Positions 17,971 to 26,238 of a DNA stretch of 38,391 nt are shown piece by piece. The first letter of the stretch is position 1. Each line of letters opens with the position of its first letter. The DNA is from an uncultured Oxalobacteraceae bacterium (lineage in GTDB: Bacteria; Pseudomonadota; Gammaproteobacteria; Burkholderiales; Burkholderiaceae_D). The stretch lies in the NCBI GenBank assembly GCA_937996605.1, contig CALKVB010000014.1:1-38391 (forward strand), in the 5' to 3' direction. Under the pieces are notes generated by a model. That model searched no databases. It worked only from the letters and a program-made list of their open reading frames with translations, and was not told the DNA's origin. Both the position numbers and the translations under genes were made by a program.

Positions 17971-19117
17971 CGCCTCTATCCTTCGCTGGGAAAGAAACAT
18001 AAACCATCAAATGGCGACCAGACTCCTTCAAAAGTATTCGCTCATCACACTGGCCAGCATTGGCAAAGGTGAGGCGGATACGCTCCTGCACTTCGTCAAA
18101 TGCACTGGCATTTGCGCGTATCGAGGCCAATGCGGAGGGCAATTCAATGCTAAAGCGCACCTGTTGATCAATATTTTCGCACGACAAAATGAGCTTTTTC
18201 TGATGCTGATAAAGGTCTAAGGCGTGGGAACGCACTGTGGCATCGAGTAAAGGTAAGAACAACATGGGAGGGCAAGCAAACTCGGACCACAGTTCATTTC
18301 CTAGCCGCCATTCGATCTGCAAATGGTCGCCAAAACGCAAACTCTGTAAGCTCAGATAATCTCGTAAGACGTTGATTTCGTCATCCACGCTGCGCCACTC
18401 ATCTTCAGCTGATTCGAGCACGTGACGTAACAACTCAGATAAACGCGCCAATGCCTTGGTGGCTAACTGTGAATCGGCCTGTGTCACTAACTCGGTAATA
18501 TCTTCTAGCGAGCTCAATAGGAAATAAGGTTCTAGTTGCCCCTGCAACTGTTGCAAACGCAATTGTAAGAAATGCTGGCGTGCCGCCTGCGCTTCGGCGA
18601 ATTGCCTCTGATTTTTACGCCAAAAGGAAAACGCCAATTGCATAGAAAACGCAAAATTAATCAACACCATGTTCAACCACAGTGACATCGGCGAAATCGA
18701 CTCGCTCACACTATTCCAACTTAATTCTGCAATATCGCGTCTAGCTACAATAAAAAAACCCTCAAACAGAAAATTCAGTGGCAGGAACACCAGCATTAAC
18801 CAGAAGAATACTGAGAACATCGCCCGCGCACGCAGAGCTTGGTCTTGATGGCGCTCGTAATAGACGGCCAGATAACAACTCAAGAAAATTTTGGGGGAAA
18901 GCAAAATCATAAACAAATAAATTTGCTTAGAGATGGTGGCTTTCATGCCCAGCATACGCAGATCAAAGAAATTAGCGACTGCAGCCAAACCAACAAACAG
19001 AAACCAAATCGCAAACACGACTAAAACCGTTTTCCACCATTGTGCCGAGCCAAAGGCTAAGGGCAGCGGCGTTGCTTGGCGAGTAGGTTCGGTATCGGTG
19101 GTAGCGGCAAAAAACAT
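17963..19117 (-). CDS. Degenerate LytS-type kinase paralogue (pseudokinase)
   Basis: 384 residues, same layout as the kinase downstream: several membrane segments (about 30-52, 64-86, 100-125, 145-166) and a LytS-like cytoplasmic part, with LQGQLEPYFLLSSLED aligned to LQGQLKPHFLFNALNS. The phospho-acceptor His is Tyr198. The N box is LLDATVRSH instead of LVENAIHHG, so the metal-binding Asn is lost, and the G box has no glycines (ASAFDEVQERIRL). The reading frame is open and the helices around YLSLQSLRFGDHLQIEW are well kept, so the protein is maintained rather than decaying. A regulatory partner of the active kinase, for instance in a heterodimer, is the natural reading (inference). It is first in the operon; no clear Shine-Dalgarno precedes this ATG. 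Confidence 0.88.
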   Translation of the reverse strand: MFFAATTDTEPTRQATPLPLAFGSAQWWKTVLVVFAIWFLFVGLAAVANFFDLRMLGMKATISKQIYLFMILLSPKIFLSCYLAVYYERHQDQALRARAMFSVFFWLMLVFLPLNFLFEGFFIVARRDIAELSWNSVSESISPMSLWLNMVLINFAFSMQLAFSFWRKNQRQFAEAQAARQHFLQLRLQQLQGQLEPYFLLSSLEDITELVTQADSQLATKALARLSELLRHVLESAEDEWRSVDDEINVLRDYLSLQSLRFGDHLQIEWRLGNELWSEFACPPMLFLPLLDATVRSHALDLYQHQKKLILSCENIDQQVRFSIELPSALASIRANASAFDEVQERIRLTFANAGQCDERILLKESGRHLMVYVSFPAKDRGDE

Positions 19118-19180
19118 GTCGGAAATTTTATGAGTAGAACTGGGAGCATGACAGCAAGTTTGGCCACTGGCGAGAATACA

Positions 19181-19209
19181 GGGATTAAGCCCGCGAAAAC
19201 TGGGATCAA
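19181..19209 (-). promoter_or_regulatory. Putative LytTR operator, single pair, upstream of kinase operon
   Basis: GGGATTAA at 19181 and GGGATCAA at 19202 are 21 bp apart, the spacing within the arrays at loci 1-3. They lie 63 bp before the first kinase start. No third or fourth half-site is in register. Suggests autoregulation. Confidence 0.4.
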
Positions 19210-19334
19210 ACCGGCTTTATTTTGCTCGAAAAGCAATCTTTGGCCCCTCTCGCACAATTAATTGCTGCTGTTGTGAGGATAGTCTCATCGCCTCACAGAC
19301 TAAGCCTCCCGAGTGTATCAGCAAAGGCCTTCAG

Positions 19335-19386
19335 TTAAGCTCAATCATTAAGCTCAATCATTAAGCTCAACAACTAAGCCCAATAA
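19335..19386. repeat. 13-bp tandem repeat, about four units
   Basis: TTAAGCTCAATCA occurs twice perfectly, then as TTAAGCTCAACAA and CTAAGCCCAATAA. It is in the gap between the kinase operon and the peptidase gene. The rest of 19210-19543 shows nothing recognisable. Confidence 0.75.
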
Positions 19387-19543
19387 AGCTATGGTGTTGC
19401 TCCTACAAAGGCTGGGATTCGACGTCTTTAAACTTTTACACCACGCTATTTCTGCCTGTACGGGAACGCCTATTCTTACACTTCTATACTTAACGGCAAG
19501 GCATTACAAGGCGGCAAAGTCTCGCACAAAAGCAATCTACAAT

Positions 19544-19574
19544 AAAAAAGGCACTATCTTGTGCAGATAGTGCC
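19544..19574 (-). terminator. Intrinsic terminator of the S15-type peptidase gene
   Basis: On the minus strand GGCACTATCT and its complement form a perfect 10-bp stem with a 5-nt loop, followed by six T. It begins about 70 bp after the stop codon. Confidence 0.88.
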
Positions 19575-19645
19575 TGAATAGTAGCTTCAATGTTAGTTCT
19601 TGACTACTCTTGCATGAGTCAATTCTAGCCGAATCGTTTCTCTAG

Positions 19646-21553
19646 TTACTCAAGCGCAGCCTGCCACGCGCTATTGCCACCAACGATAGGAAAATTCAAA
19701 TGACTACGCGCCAGATCGACTTGTAACTCAGTACCCGCTTTCGGCCACAAAGTGAAATCACGATCACTTGAGAAAATCATCAAAGCCAAGCGCTTACCGG
19801 CTGGGATAATGCGATCACCGGGTTGCAAGTCAAAGCGTAAGTCAACAAATTGCCCTGGTTTGAGCGGCACGCCTGGTTTCTTCGAATCGTAATTTCCCGC
19901 TTTGCTTAAGGACGCCGCATTTTGCGGATCAGCCCAAGCGCGAGACACCACCCCCATTTGTCCAGCAGAACCAACCGCCTTGCCATCAAATGGTAAAGTC
20001 ACTAACCAGACCGACAAGTTCGCAGCGGGACGATTCGCCGCAACACGCAACTGAATTACAGGCGTACCCGACATATGCAAAGCTTGTTTCAATTCTGGCG
20101 TTGCGTAAATCAGGCGATGCGGTGATTGTTCTGTGCTGGCTAGCACGCCGCCAGCGAACTCTACATCATCGACAATTTTTTCAATCGCCAATTTCGCCGG
20201 CTTGCCAAGACCTAAGGCACCCGCTGTATTGCCGCCAGCCCCCAAAGATAGCTGCACAGCGCTGGCTTCAGGATTCGGGAAATCGAGGTAAGGCGTTGGT
20301 GGTGTGCCGCGCTCGACGTTTTCACGCATGATCATGGCACGTGCATCATTTTCGACACCATTATCGACGCCATACAAATAATGCGAGAACCAACGGTTGC
20401 GCATCTCCATCGGCGGTGGGCCACCGTGGCCACCATGGTGTAAGTACAGTTGCGCAGGCGTGCCTTGCTTTTTCAAGGCTTCATAAATGCGAATCGAATG
20501 CTCCGGCATGACATTCCAATCATGCTGGCCATGCGCCAACAGCGTGGCTGCTTTCACGCCCTTAATTTTGGTCAAGAGATCGCGCTCAGCCCAGAAATCA
20601 TTGTAATCACCACGCAAGCGATCAAAACCTGCCATCATTTTGCCGTCACGAATCGTCTTATTGCAGTAATCGCGCTTCTCTGGTTTTCCGCTATAGATGA
20701 AGTCATACAGTTGATCCACGTCTTCGCCCAAATACCCGCCTGGGTGGCGAATCAAGCCATTACTACGGTAGTAATGGTAATAAGAAGTATTCGGCGCAAT
20801 CGGAATAATCGCTTCTAAGCCTGCCACGCCAGTAGTGGCGGCTGCGAGCGGAATGGTGCCGTTATACGATGTACCTGTCATGCCCACTTTTCCCGTGGCC
20901 CAAGTCGCTTTCACTTCCTCATTGCCATCGCGGCTGGTATAGCCTTTAGCGCGGCCATTGAGCCAATCAATCACTGCCTTCGGCGCCAACTCTTCTGGTG
21001 CACCACCCACTGTCGGGCAGCCTTCCGATAAGCCTGTGCCTGGTGCTTCAGAATGCACGACGGCGAAACCACGTGGTACCCAAGTGTCGATCTCGGTCTT
21101 AGCGATCTCTGGGCGCACAGGAATGAATGCCGCTTGTTCGTTGACGGGGCGAGGTGGTGGCGCAGCGCCTAGTTCATGTTGCACGTCCCACATCTTTTGG
21201 TTTTTCATGGTGCCGGCAAAGTAGGGTGAAGACTCATACACTACCGCCACTTTCAAGCCCTCGGTATCGGTTTGATACGGACGCGTGACGTCGACATGCA
21301 TGCGGTCACGTTTGCCGTCGGCATCGCTATCAAATTCGGTTTCTACCCACAGCTCTTGTTTGATCCACTTGGTTTTATCTTGGAAAGCAGGTACCACTTG
21401 GGCTTGCCCGTTATAAAACTGAGGCGCCGCCTTGGTGCCCTTACTCTCAGGAGATTGCGCAGAAGCGGCCACACTAAATGCGGCACTGATGGCTAACACC
21501 AGTGCGACAGGGCGCGCGATGTGTTGCCAAGTTTTGGTTTCAGAACGGTACAT
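19646..21553 (-). CDS. Secreted S15/CocE-type X-Pro dipeptidyl-peptidase-like hydrolase
   Basis: 635 residues with a signal peptide (hydrophobic about 15-30, AxA-type site near ASAQ). The alpha/beta-hydrolase core has the nucleophile elbow GMTGTSYNG (Ser229), the acid in HGQHDWNV (Asp345) and the base in HHGGHGG (His376). The C-terminal third is the jelly-roll (X-Pro dipeptidyl-peptidase C-terminal) domain, ending near LARSHLNFPIVGG. The S15/CocE family includes X-Pro dipeptidyl-peptidases and acyl-ester hydrolases; sequence alone does not separate them. The signal peptide places it in the periplasm or outside. It follows the receptor and kinase block on the same strand but has its own terminator, and the start lies 85 bp from an octanucleotide repeat. 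Confidence 0.9.
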   Translation of the reverse strand: MYRSETKTWQHIARPVALVLAISAAFSVAASAQSPESKGTKAAPQFYNGQAQVVPAFQDKTKWIKQELWVETEFDSDADGKRDRMHVDVTRPYQTDTEGLKVAVVYESSPYFAGTMKNQKMWDVQHELGAAPPPRPVNEQAAFIPVRPEIAKTEIDTWVPRGFAVVHSEAPGTGLSEGCPTVGGAPEELAPKAVIDWLNGRAKGYTSRDGNEEVKATWATGKVGMTGTSYNGTIPLAAATTGVAGLEAIIPIAPNTSYYHYYRSNGLIRHPGGYLGEDVDQLYDFIYSGKPEKRDYCNKTIRDGKMMAGFDRLRGDYNDFWAERDLLTKIKGVKAATLLAHGQHDWNVMPEHSIRIYEALKKQGTPAQLYLHHGGHGGPPPMEMRNRWFSHYLYGVDNGVENDARAMIMRENVERGTPPTPYLDFPNPEASAVQLSLGAGGNTAGALGLGKPAKLAIEKIVDDVEFAGGVLASTEQSPHRLIYATPELKQALHMSGTPVIQLRVAANRPAANLSVWLVTLPFDGKAVGSAGQMGVVSRAWADPQNAASLSKAGNYDSKKPGVPLKPGQFVDLRFDLQPGDRIIPAGKRLALMIFSSDRDFTLWPKAGTELQVDLARSHLNFPIVGGNSAWQAALE

Positions 21554-21637
21554 GCTTGCTTCCTTTAGGATAAAAAGCCGGAAATTCGTTTTTGGTAGGT
21601 AAATGACTAAACAAGAAAATAAGTAAGGTAATCAATC

Positions 21638-21697
21638 GCTTGCCTGCTTGCCTGCTTGCCTGCTTGCCTGCTTGCCTGCTTGCCTGCTTGCCTGCTT
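21638..21697. repeat. Octanucleotide tandem repeat GCTTGCCT, 7.5 copies
   Basis: Seven perfect 8-bp units and a half unit lie in the 369-bp divergent gap between the peptidase gene (start 21553) and the NHL-M23 gene (start 21923). An ORF over it encodes only repeated KQASRQAG and is not credible. Perfect repeats of this kind change copy number by slippage. Confidence 0.92.
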
Positions 21698-21922
21698 ATG
21701 TTGACCAGCATTATGCCGATAAGTTTCGAGAAAACTGCAGGCTCTACCGGAAAATTTTCCGACTAGTTCAAAATCCACGCAATTCATGCAGAAAGCTGCA
21801 TGACCCTTCCCCTCAAAGAAAATACTTGCACTATTTTTCATGCTTGATATGCTGCGCGCCTTAGACATTTTTTACAGTCTATACCGATGTTTCGATGAAT
21901 TTGATGTTTTGGAATAAGTGTT

Positions 21923-24202
21923 ATGCGCCTGCGTCTCCCTGGGTTAATTCTTGCTACTGTTTGTGCAGCGCTCACGGGCGCTACAGTTTGGTATCTCTCA
22001 CCGAATGAAAACCCCGCACCGCTGAAACGCATCTTCGCCAAGAAACCGGTGCCCAGCAGCATGACATGGGAAGCCGAGATCAGCACCTACGCGCAACGAT
22101 TTGCGGTCGAGACCGTCAAAGACAAATCTGCCAAAGATGCACAAGCCGTAGCGCCCGTCGCCAGCGAGTGGAGCGACGCCTTCGGTATCGTGTTTGATCG
22201 CAAAGGCAATACCTATATCGCCGACGCCGGTGATCACAACCGCATTTTGCGCATTAATAAAGAAGGTAAAGTCGAGGTCTTTGCGGGCGGTGAGGAAGGC
22301 TTTGTTGATAGTCCAGCCGATGGAAAAGGCGACGGCAACAACGAAACTAAAGCACGCTTTAACACACCATCAGCACTCGCCATCGATAACCATGGCAATC
22401 TGTTTGTGGCAGACACCGCTAACCACGCGATACGCAAAATCACACCCGAAGGTAAAGTCAGCACCGTGGCGGGCACTGGTGTCGCGGGCTTCCGCGACGG
22501 CGTAGCCAGCCAAGCGCAATTTAATGGACCGATTGGTGTCGCACTCAATAAGCAGGACGAGATCATCGTCGCCGACACCTACAATGACAAAATCCGCCTA
22601 ATCAAAAAAGATGGACAAGTCGTAACCATCGCGGGCGGCGATGGTCCTGGCTATCAAGATGGCGTAGGTAGCACAGCCTTGTTTGATACGCCCAGCAATG
22701 TCGTCGTCAACAGTAAAAACGAAATCATCGTGGCCGATACGCGCAATAACGCGATACGCAAAATCACGCCAGAAGGTGAAGTTAGCACGCTGATGTTTAG
22801 CGCAAAAGATGATCAAAACGCCCTCATGCGCCGCCCTTTGGGTTTAGCGATTACGCATGATGATCATATTTATGTCGGTGAACTTTCACATGGCCGTTTG
22901 TTGCAAATTGCGCCGAACGGCGAAAGCCGCGGTGTCACCGGTGTCGATATCGATATCGTCGCTGGTGACGACACCAGCCCGCGCATACAAAGCCCGGCAG
23001 CGATTGCGGTTACCGCAGATGGTGAACTCTTAGTCAGCGATTCCGCCAAAAACCGCGTGCATAGAGTAAAAGCAAAGACCGACCTGCAAGCGAAAAATAA
23101 ATCCACTTTGGTGAGCCCTACAGCATTAGCAGCAGAACCGAAAAGCGAACCTAGCAATATACCTTGGCCTTTGTTGCCGCAAGATCGGCCTCATGAAGTG
23201 GTAGGAACAATCGGCGAAGTACGCGGCAACTACAGCGGCGAAAGCCGCGACCATTTTCATCGTGGGCTCGATGTGCAAGGCGATATGGGTGAAAGTGTAG
23301 TAGCCGTGCGCAAAGAAAAAGTCAGCTCTCCGGTGCCGACGTGGGCCGCTGGCACCATTAACGAAGGCATGCGTGTGAGTAAGCTTTCTTATATTCACAT
23401 GAAGGTAGGGCGAACACAAAGAGAAGCTGTGCTCAATCCGCAGAAGTTTCAACTGATCAAAGATAGCAGCGGCAAATTACAACAAGTACGCGTACAACGC
23501 GGCACGCGCTTTGAGGTCGGTGAGACGGTAGGCACCATCAACAGCATGTATCACGTGCATCTAAACTACGCGCCCGAAGGCGATGTCGTCAACCCACTGT
23601 CCTTGAAATTCGCTGGCTTTCAGGACAATGTCGCACCACAAATTAATCACATCGATATCGCCGATAAAGACGGCCGCATCTTGGGCCATGCACCAACGAA
23701 AGTACGGCCGCAAGCTAAACGTAGCAAGCTCAATAATCTGCCAAGCAAGAACAATACACACGATCTCGAAGAGCCGATCCTGATACCACGCAGCCTAGAA
23801 GAAGTCAGCATCATCGTCGACGCCTTCGACCAAGCCGACGGCAACGCCGAACGCCGCCGCTTAGGTTTATACGAGCTTGGGTACCAAGTCTTCAAAAGCG
23901 ATGGCACGCCCTTACCTGGATTTGAAACCCCGCAGATCACGGTTCGCTTTAACTTACTCCCAAGCGACGAAGAAGCCGTCCAAGTCGCCTACGCAGAAAA
24001 CAGCGGCATCACCGTACACGGCAGCGCCACCACCCGCTTCTTGTACAACATCAGCAATGAAATCAAAAACGGCCATGCGGTGATCAAGTATTGGAACATC
24101 AAAGACCTCCCCGCAGGTGAATACCGCATTCGAGTGTATGCGGCGGATTATGCGGGGAACCGAGCGGTGGGTCGCAATGAGATTGTGGTGCGGGTGGAGT
24201 GA
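21923..24202 (+). CDS. NHL-propeller / M23-type metallopeptidase fusion, membrane-anchored
   Basis: 759 residues. Residues about 5-27 form a signal anchor. About 80-385 hold six NHL-type blades, each with a pattern like GNLFVADTANHAIRKI. A linker leads to an M23 (LytM-like) domain with both metal-binding motifs: HRGLD (His446, Asp450) and HVH (His544, His546). The last 190 residues look like an Ig-type beta domain ending YAADYAGNRAVGRNEIVV. M23 enzymes cleave peptidoglycan cross-bridges or other glycine-rich peptides; with all ligands kept, activity is possible. A propeller N-terminal to M23 is not an arrangement I know as standard. It is the only long plus-strand gene in the window, divergent from the peptidase, and its role is open. 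Confidence 0.82.
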   Translation: MRLRLPGLILATVCAALTGATVWYLSPNENPAPLKRIFAKKPVPSSMTWEAEISTYAQRFAVETVKDKSAKDAQAVAPVASEWSDAFGIVFDRKGNTYIADAGDHNRILRINKEGKVEVFAGGEEGFVDSPADGKGDGNNETKARFNTPSALAIDNHGNLFVADTANHAIRKITPEGKVSTVAGTGVAGFRDGVASQAQFNGPIGVALNKQDEIIVADTYNDKIRLIKKDGQVVTIAGGDGPGYQDGVGSTALFDTPSNVVVNSKNEIIVADTRNNAIRKITPEGEVSTLMFSAKDDQNALMRRPLGLAITHDDHIYVGELSHGRLLQIAPNGESRGVTGVDIDIVAGDDTSPRIQSPAAIAVTADGELLVSDSAKNRVHRVKAKTDLQAKNKSTLVSPTALAAEPKSEPSNIPWPLLPQDRPHEVVGTIGEVRGNYSGESRDHFHRGLDVQGDMGESVVAVRKEKVSSPVPTWAAGTINEGMRVSKLSYIHMKVGRTQREAVLNPQKFQLIKDSSGKLQQVRVQRGTRFEVGETVGTINSMYHVHLNYAPEGDVVNPLSLKFAGFQDNVAPQINHIDIADKDGRILGHAPTKVRPQAKRSKLNNLPSKNNTHDLEEPILIPRSLEEVSIIVDAFDQADGNAERRRLGLYELGYQVFKSDGTPLPGFETPQITVRFNLLPSDEEAVQVAYAENSGITVHGSATTRFLYNISNEIKNGHAVIKYWNIKDLPAGEYRIRVYAADYAGNRAVGRNEIVVRVE

Positions 24203-24211
24203 GTATTTCGC

Positions 24212-24235
24212 GGGGCGCGGCATCCGTGGCGCCCC
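24212..24235. terminator. GC-rich hairpin after the NHL-M23 gene
   Basis: GGGGCGC-N10-GCGCCCC is a perfect 7-bp stem starting 10 bp after the stop. No T run follows on the plus strand, so a terminator role is uncertain. Confidence 0.35.
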
Positions 24236-24257
24236 CTCAAAAATCTTGTTAGCTAAA

Positions 24258-24653
24258 TTACCAATCGCGCCAGTTACTAGCGGGGCCTTCGCCATCTCCG
24301 TACTTCATTGGGTCTAGCCCAGCTGCTACGGCAATACGGTTACAGAGCTCACATAGATCTTCTCGTTCTCCAGTCTCTATCAGGCTGTCGTCTTTCTCGT
24401 TTAATTTGTTGAGAGCTTCGACTGCTTTCTGAAATGCGGCAAGTTTTTTCTCTTCAGAGGCTTGATCGCCATGAATAGCCAGCTCATCGATCAGACAATC
24501 AAATATCTTTACAAAAGACGCACACGCTTTTTCTGTATATTGCTCAAGTCCGCTTTCTGCCCAGCGCGCGAATGGATAATTTGCTCGGATCGCTGAAAGT
24601 CCTTTGCTATATTCGTTGTCTGGTGCTTCTTTTTTCTTGAATAGTCCGAACAT
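24258..24653 (-). CDS. Hypothetical acidic helical protein
   Basis: 131 residues, not recognised. It opens with MFGLFKKK and is otherwise acidic and predicted helical, with two Cys in LCELCNR near residue 105. It has no signal peptide and no membrane segment, so it is probably cytoplasmic. GAGGAAG lies a few bases before the ATG. It is the last gene of the minus-strand series of small genes, tail-to-tail with the NHL-M23 gene 55 bp away. Small, acidic orphan proteins of this kind can be immunity proteins, but nothing here shows that. Confidence 0.7.
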   Translation of the reverse strand: MFGLFKKKEAPDNEYSKGLSAIRANYPFARWAESGLEQYTEKACASFVKIFDCLIDELAIHGDQASEEKKLAAFQKAVEALNKLNEKDDSLIETGEREDLCELCNRIAVAAGLDPMKYGDGEGPASNWRDW

Positions 24654-24778
24654 AATTTCTTCCTCGTTGCTTATCTTCTTAAAGGCGAGCTTGTTTTAAA
24701 TTAAAAGGGCGCAAGGTTTTATAAACATGCAAACTGAGAACAGCCAGTAGATAATGTTACCCAGCTCAACAAATCACA

Positions 24779-25267
24779 CTAGCCTTCATATGAAAATACG
24801 ATCAAATCTGCCTCAGGGATAACTATCAGGCCTCCCTCAGCGGAGGTCGCATAATAGGAGCCTGGAGCCTCAAGTGCACCATAAATTATGCTTTCAAGCT
24901 CGCGAGGTAACTTGGCGCAGTTTATACCGTTGAGCCATCGATCTTTCAAGCTTAATCCATCGTCAGTTATTTTATGCGGTGTTTCAATCCATTCACTGAA
25001 CGCGTGATAGTCGCTGCCGTCATTCCGTGCTTGCCGTGCGTGTGCAAGTGCAGAGAGAGGATTCCTTTTAATGTTTTCGGCAGAGTCCTTTGACAGTCTA
25101 AAGATAGCGACACCGCAGCCTTCGCGAAAGCCGCTTTGACCAGCAATTGCCAACGTATCTGTGACTTCAATACTTGCAGGTAAAATTCCGACATGCGATT
25201 GAAGCTCCCAAAATCTCCAGGCCAGAGCCACAACCAAGATAAACAACAATACTCTGAAAATTCTCAT
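24779..25267 (-). CDS. Hypothetical membrane-anchored protein
   Basis: 162 residues from ATG at 25267, chosen because it gives a clean N-terminal membrane segment (MRIFRVLLFILVVALAWRFW). An upstream non-ATG start at 25366 would place 33 unlikely residues in front. The rest would face the periplasm. It contains two Cys (GCGVAIF and NGINCAKL) that could form a disulphide, and no domain I recognise. It follows the zinc-ribbon gene on the same strand; 110 bp before the start there is an attC-like arm (25377-25395). Confidence 0.65.
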   Translation of the reverse strand: MRIFRVLLFILVVALAWRFWELQSHVGILPASIEVTDTLAIAGQSGFREGCGVAIFRLSKDSAENIKRNPLSALAHARQARNDGSDYHAFSEWIETPHKITDDGLSLKDRWLNGINCAKLPRELESIIYGALEAPGSYYATSAEGGLIVIPEADLIVFSYEG

Positions 25268-25376
25268 AGCTGGCAAAGGTTCGAATTTAACGACGTCTTT
25301 GACAACCCGCTGGGATGAATGAGTGGGTGAAAGCCCGTAGGTGCGAGTGCCAAAGCGTAATCGCACCTTCTTTGGT

Positions 25377-25663
25377 GTCTAACGCATGAGTTAAGACACG
25401 TCATGTGCGTACGATTCCAAACGACCACAACTTTTACAACGGTAGGTAACGACAGGCATTTTCCTACTTCCGGATTTAACGGCAGACATACGCCAGAACG
25501 AAGTATTGGGATCTCCACTCGCCCATGTGGCCTGACTTGCAACGTCATAGTCACCTTTGTCAAGAACGAAGCCTTTTTCTAATTCTCCATCACATCTAAT
25601 GCATCTTTCCATGATTACCTCATTCTATATATTTCAGCCTTGCGCTTGAACCCAATGTTAAAC
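25377..25663 (-). other. attC-like site split by a small ORF
   Basis: Left arm GTCTAAC + GCATGAGTTAAG (25377-25395) and right arm CTTGAACCCAAT + GTTAAAC (25645-25663) are inverted partners. The 7-nt boxes pair completely with one G-T, and the inner arms pair except for one extrahelical base, the hallmark of attC. Both arms resemble those of aadA-type attC sites as I remember them. The usual short loop is replaced by about 250 bp containing the zinc-ribbon ORF at 25391-25612. Confidence 0.45.
25391..25612 (-). CDS. Small zinc-ribbon protein (DUF6487-like)
   Basis: 73 residues with two Cys pairs, CIRC at residues 4-7 and CKSC near the C terminus (YRCKSCGRLESY), which together would hold one zinc ion. 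The pattern MxRCxxCxGELEKGFV ... VxYRCKSCG resembles the small family annotated PF20097/DUF6487; function unknown. It is cytoplasmic, with no signal peptide. The stop codon lies inside the left arm of an attC-like palindrome, and the matching right arm is upstream of the start, so the whole gene sits in what would be the loop of that site. Confidence 0.7.
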   Translation of the reverse strand: MERCIRCDGELEKGFVLDKGDYDVASQATWASGDPNTSFWRMSAVKSGSRKMPVVTYRCKSCGRLESYAHDVS

Positions 25664-25690
25664 CGCACCTTCGCAATCCCAATTTAAACG

Positions 25691-26158
25691 TCAAGATTGG
25701 CGTCGCTCCATTGCCGCAATAAGCTGATACAAACGGCGCTTATTGTATTGCTGAAGCAAGCAGGGATAGAGGTTGCCCAGCACATTCAACACGACAAAGC
25801 TGAGTCCTATCTTTGGTCCGTAAAACATCCAAGAAAAAACTGTTAAAACTGCCATCACCGCGAAGCCCACCCAATGCGATACTTCAGCGGCAGCGATGTG
25901 CTTGCGAATATCTTTGAGTAATTGCAGGTCACGATTCTTGGGGATTTTGATATTGGTATTAAACATGCGCAGCGGCGTTGCCAACAAAATTTTTCGAAAC
26001 CAGGCGACTCCCAGTCTTTCATAAGTCTTCTCATCGGCGAACACATAACGCCCGCTGAGCCATTCATAGAACGGCATACGACGGAGTACGAGGTCGACTA
26101 AAACACCAATAATGAAAGACAAAAACATCACGGCGACTGCGTTATTGAGGATTGTCAT
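25691..26158 (-). CDS. Membrane protein, CrtO-like acyltransferase family
   Basis: 155 residues. Membrane segments are visible at about 8-28 and 95-128, with a cytoplasmic-type stretch between them (YERLGVAWFRKILLATPLRM) and a C-terminal NLYPCLLQQYNKRRL. The order and the N-L-Y-P...QxYNxxRL ending match the glycosyl-4,4'-diaponeurosporenoate acyltransferase (CrtO-like) family, which in staphylococci acylates a carotenoid. There is no carotenoid gene nearby, so only the family and not the substrate can be assigned. Its 3' end is followed 28 bp later by a good attC right arm (GTTTAAC on the coding strand), as expected for a cassette gene. Confidence 0.65.
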   Translation of the reverse strand: MTILNNAVAVMFLSFIIGVLVDLVLRRMPFYEWLSGRYVFADEKTYERLGVAWFRKILLATPLRMFNTNIKIPKNRDLQLLKDIRKHIAAAEVSHWVGFAVMAVLTVFSWMFYGPKIGLSFVVLNVLGNLYPCLLQQYNKRRLYQLIAAMERRQS

Positions 26159-26238
26159 TCTTGGTGTTTGAAGCGTTCTTAAGATTGATGGATGAGGCTG
26201 AAGCTTGGTTTATATCCACTGCACAGAGTTCAATGCAA

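Noticed and set aside
21632..21868. ORF encoding repeated KQASRQAG
   Set aside because: It is only the translation of the octanucleotide repeat.
25308..25335. Further copy of the LytTR operator motif (GGGATGAA ... GTGAAAG)
   Set aside because: The spacing is 15 bp and no other half-site is in register.
25285..25400. Second attC candidate starting at ATTTAAC (25285) with a strong internal hairpin
   Set aside because: The right-hand box does not fit GTTRRRY and the inner arms pair poorly.
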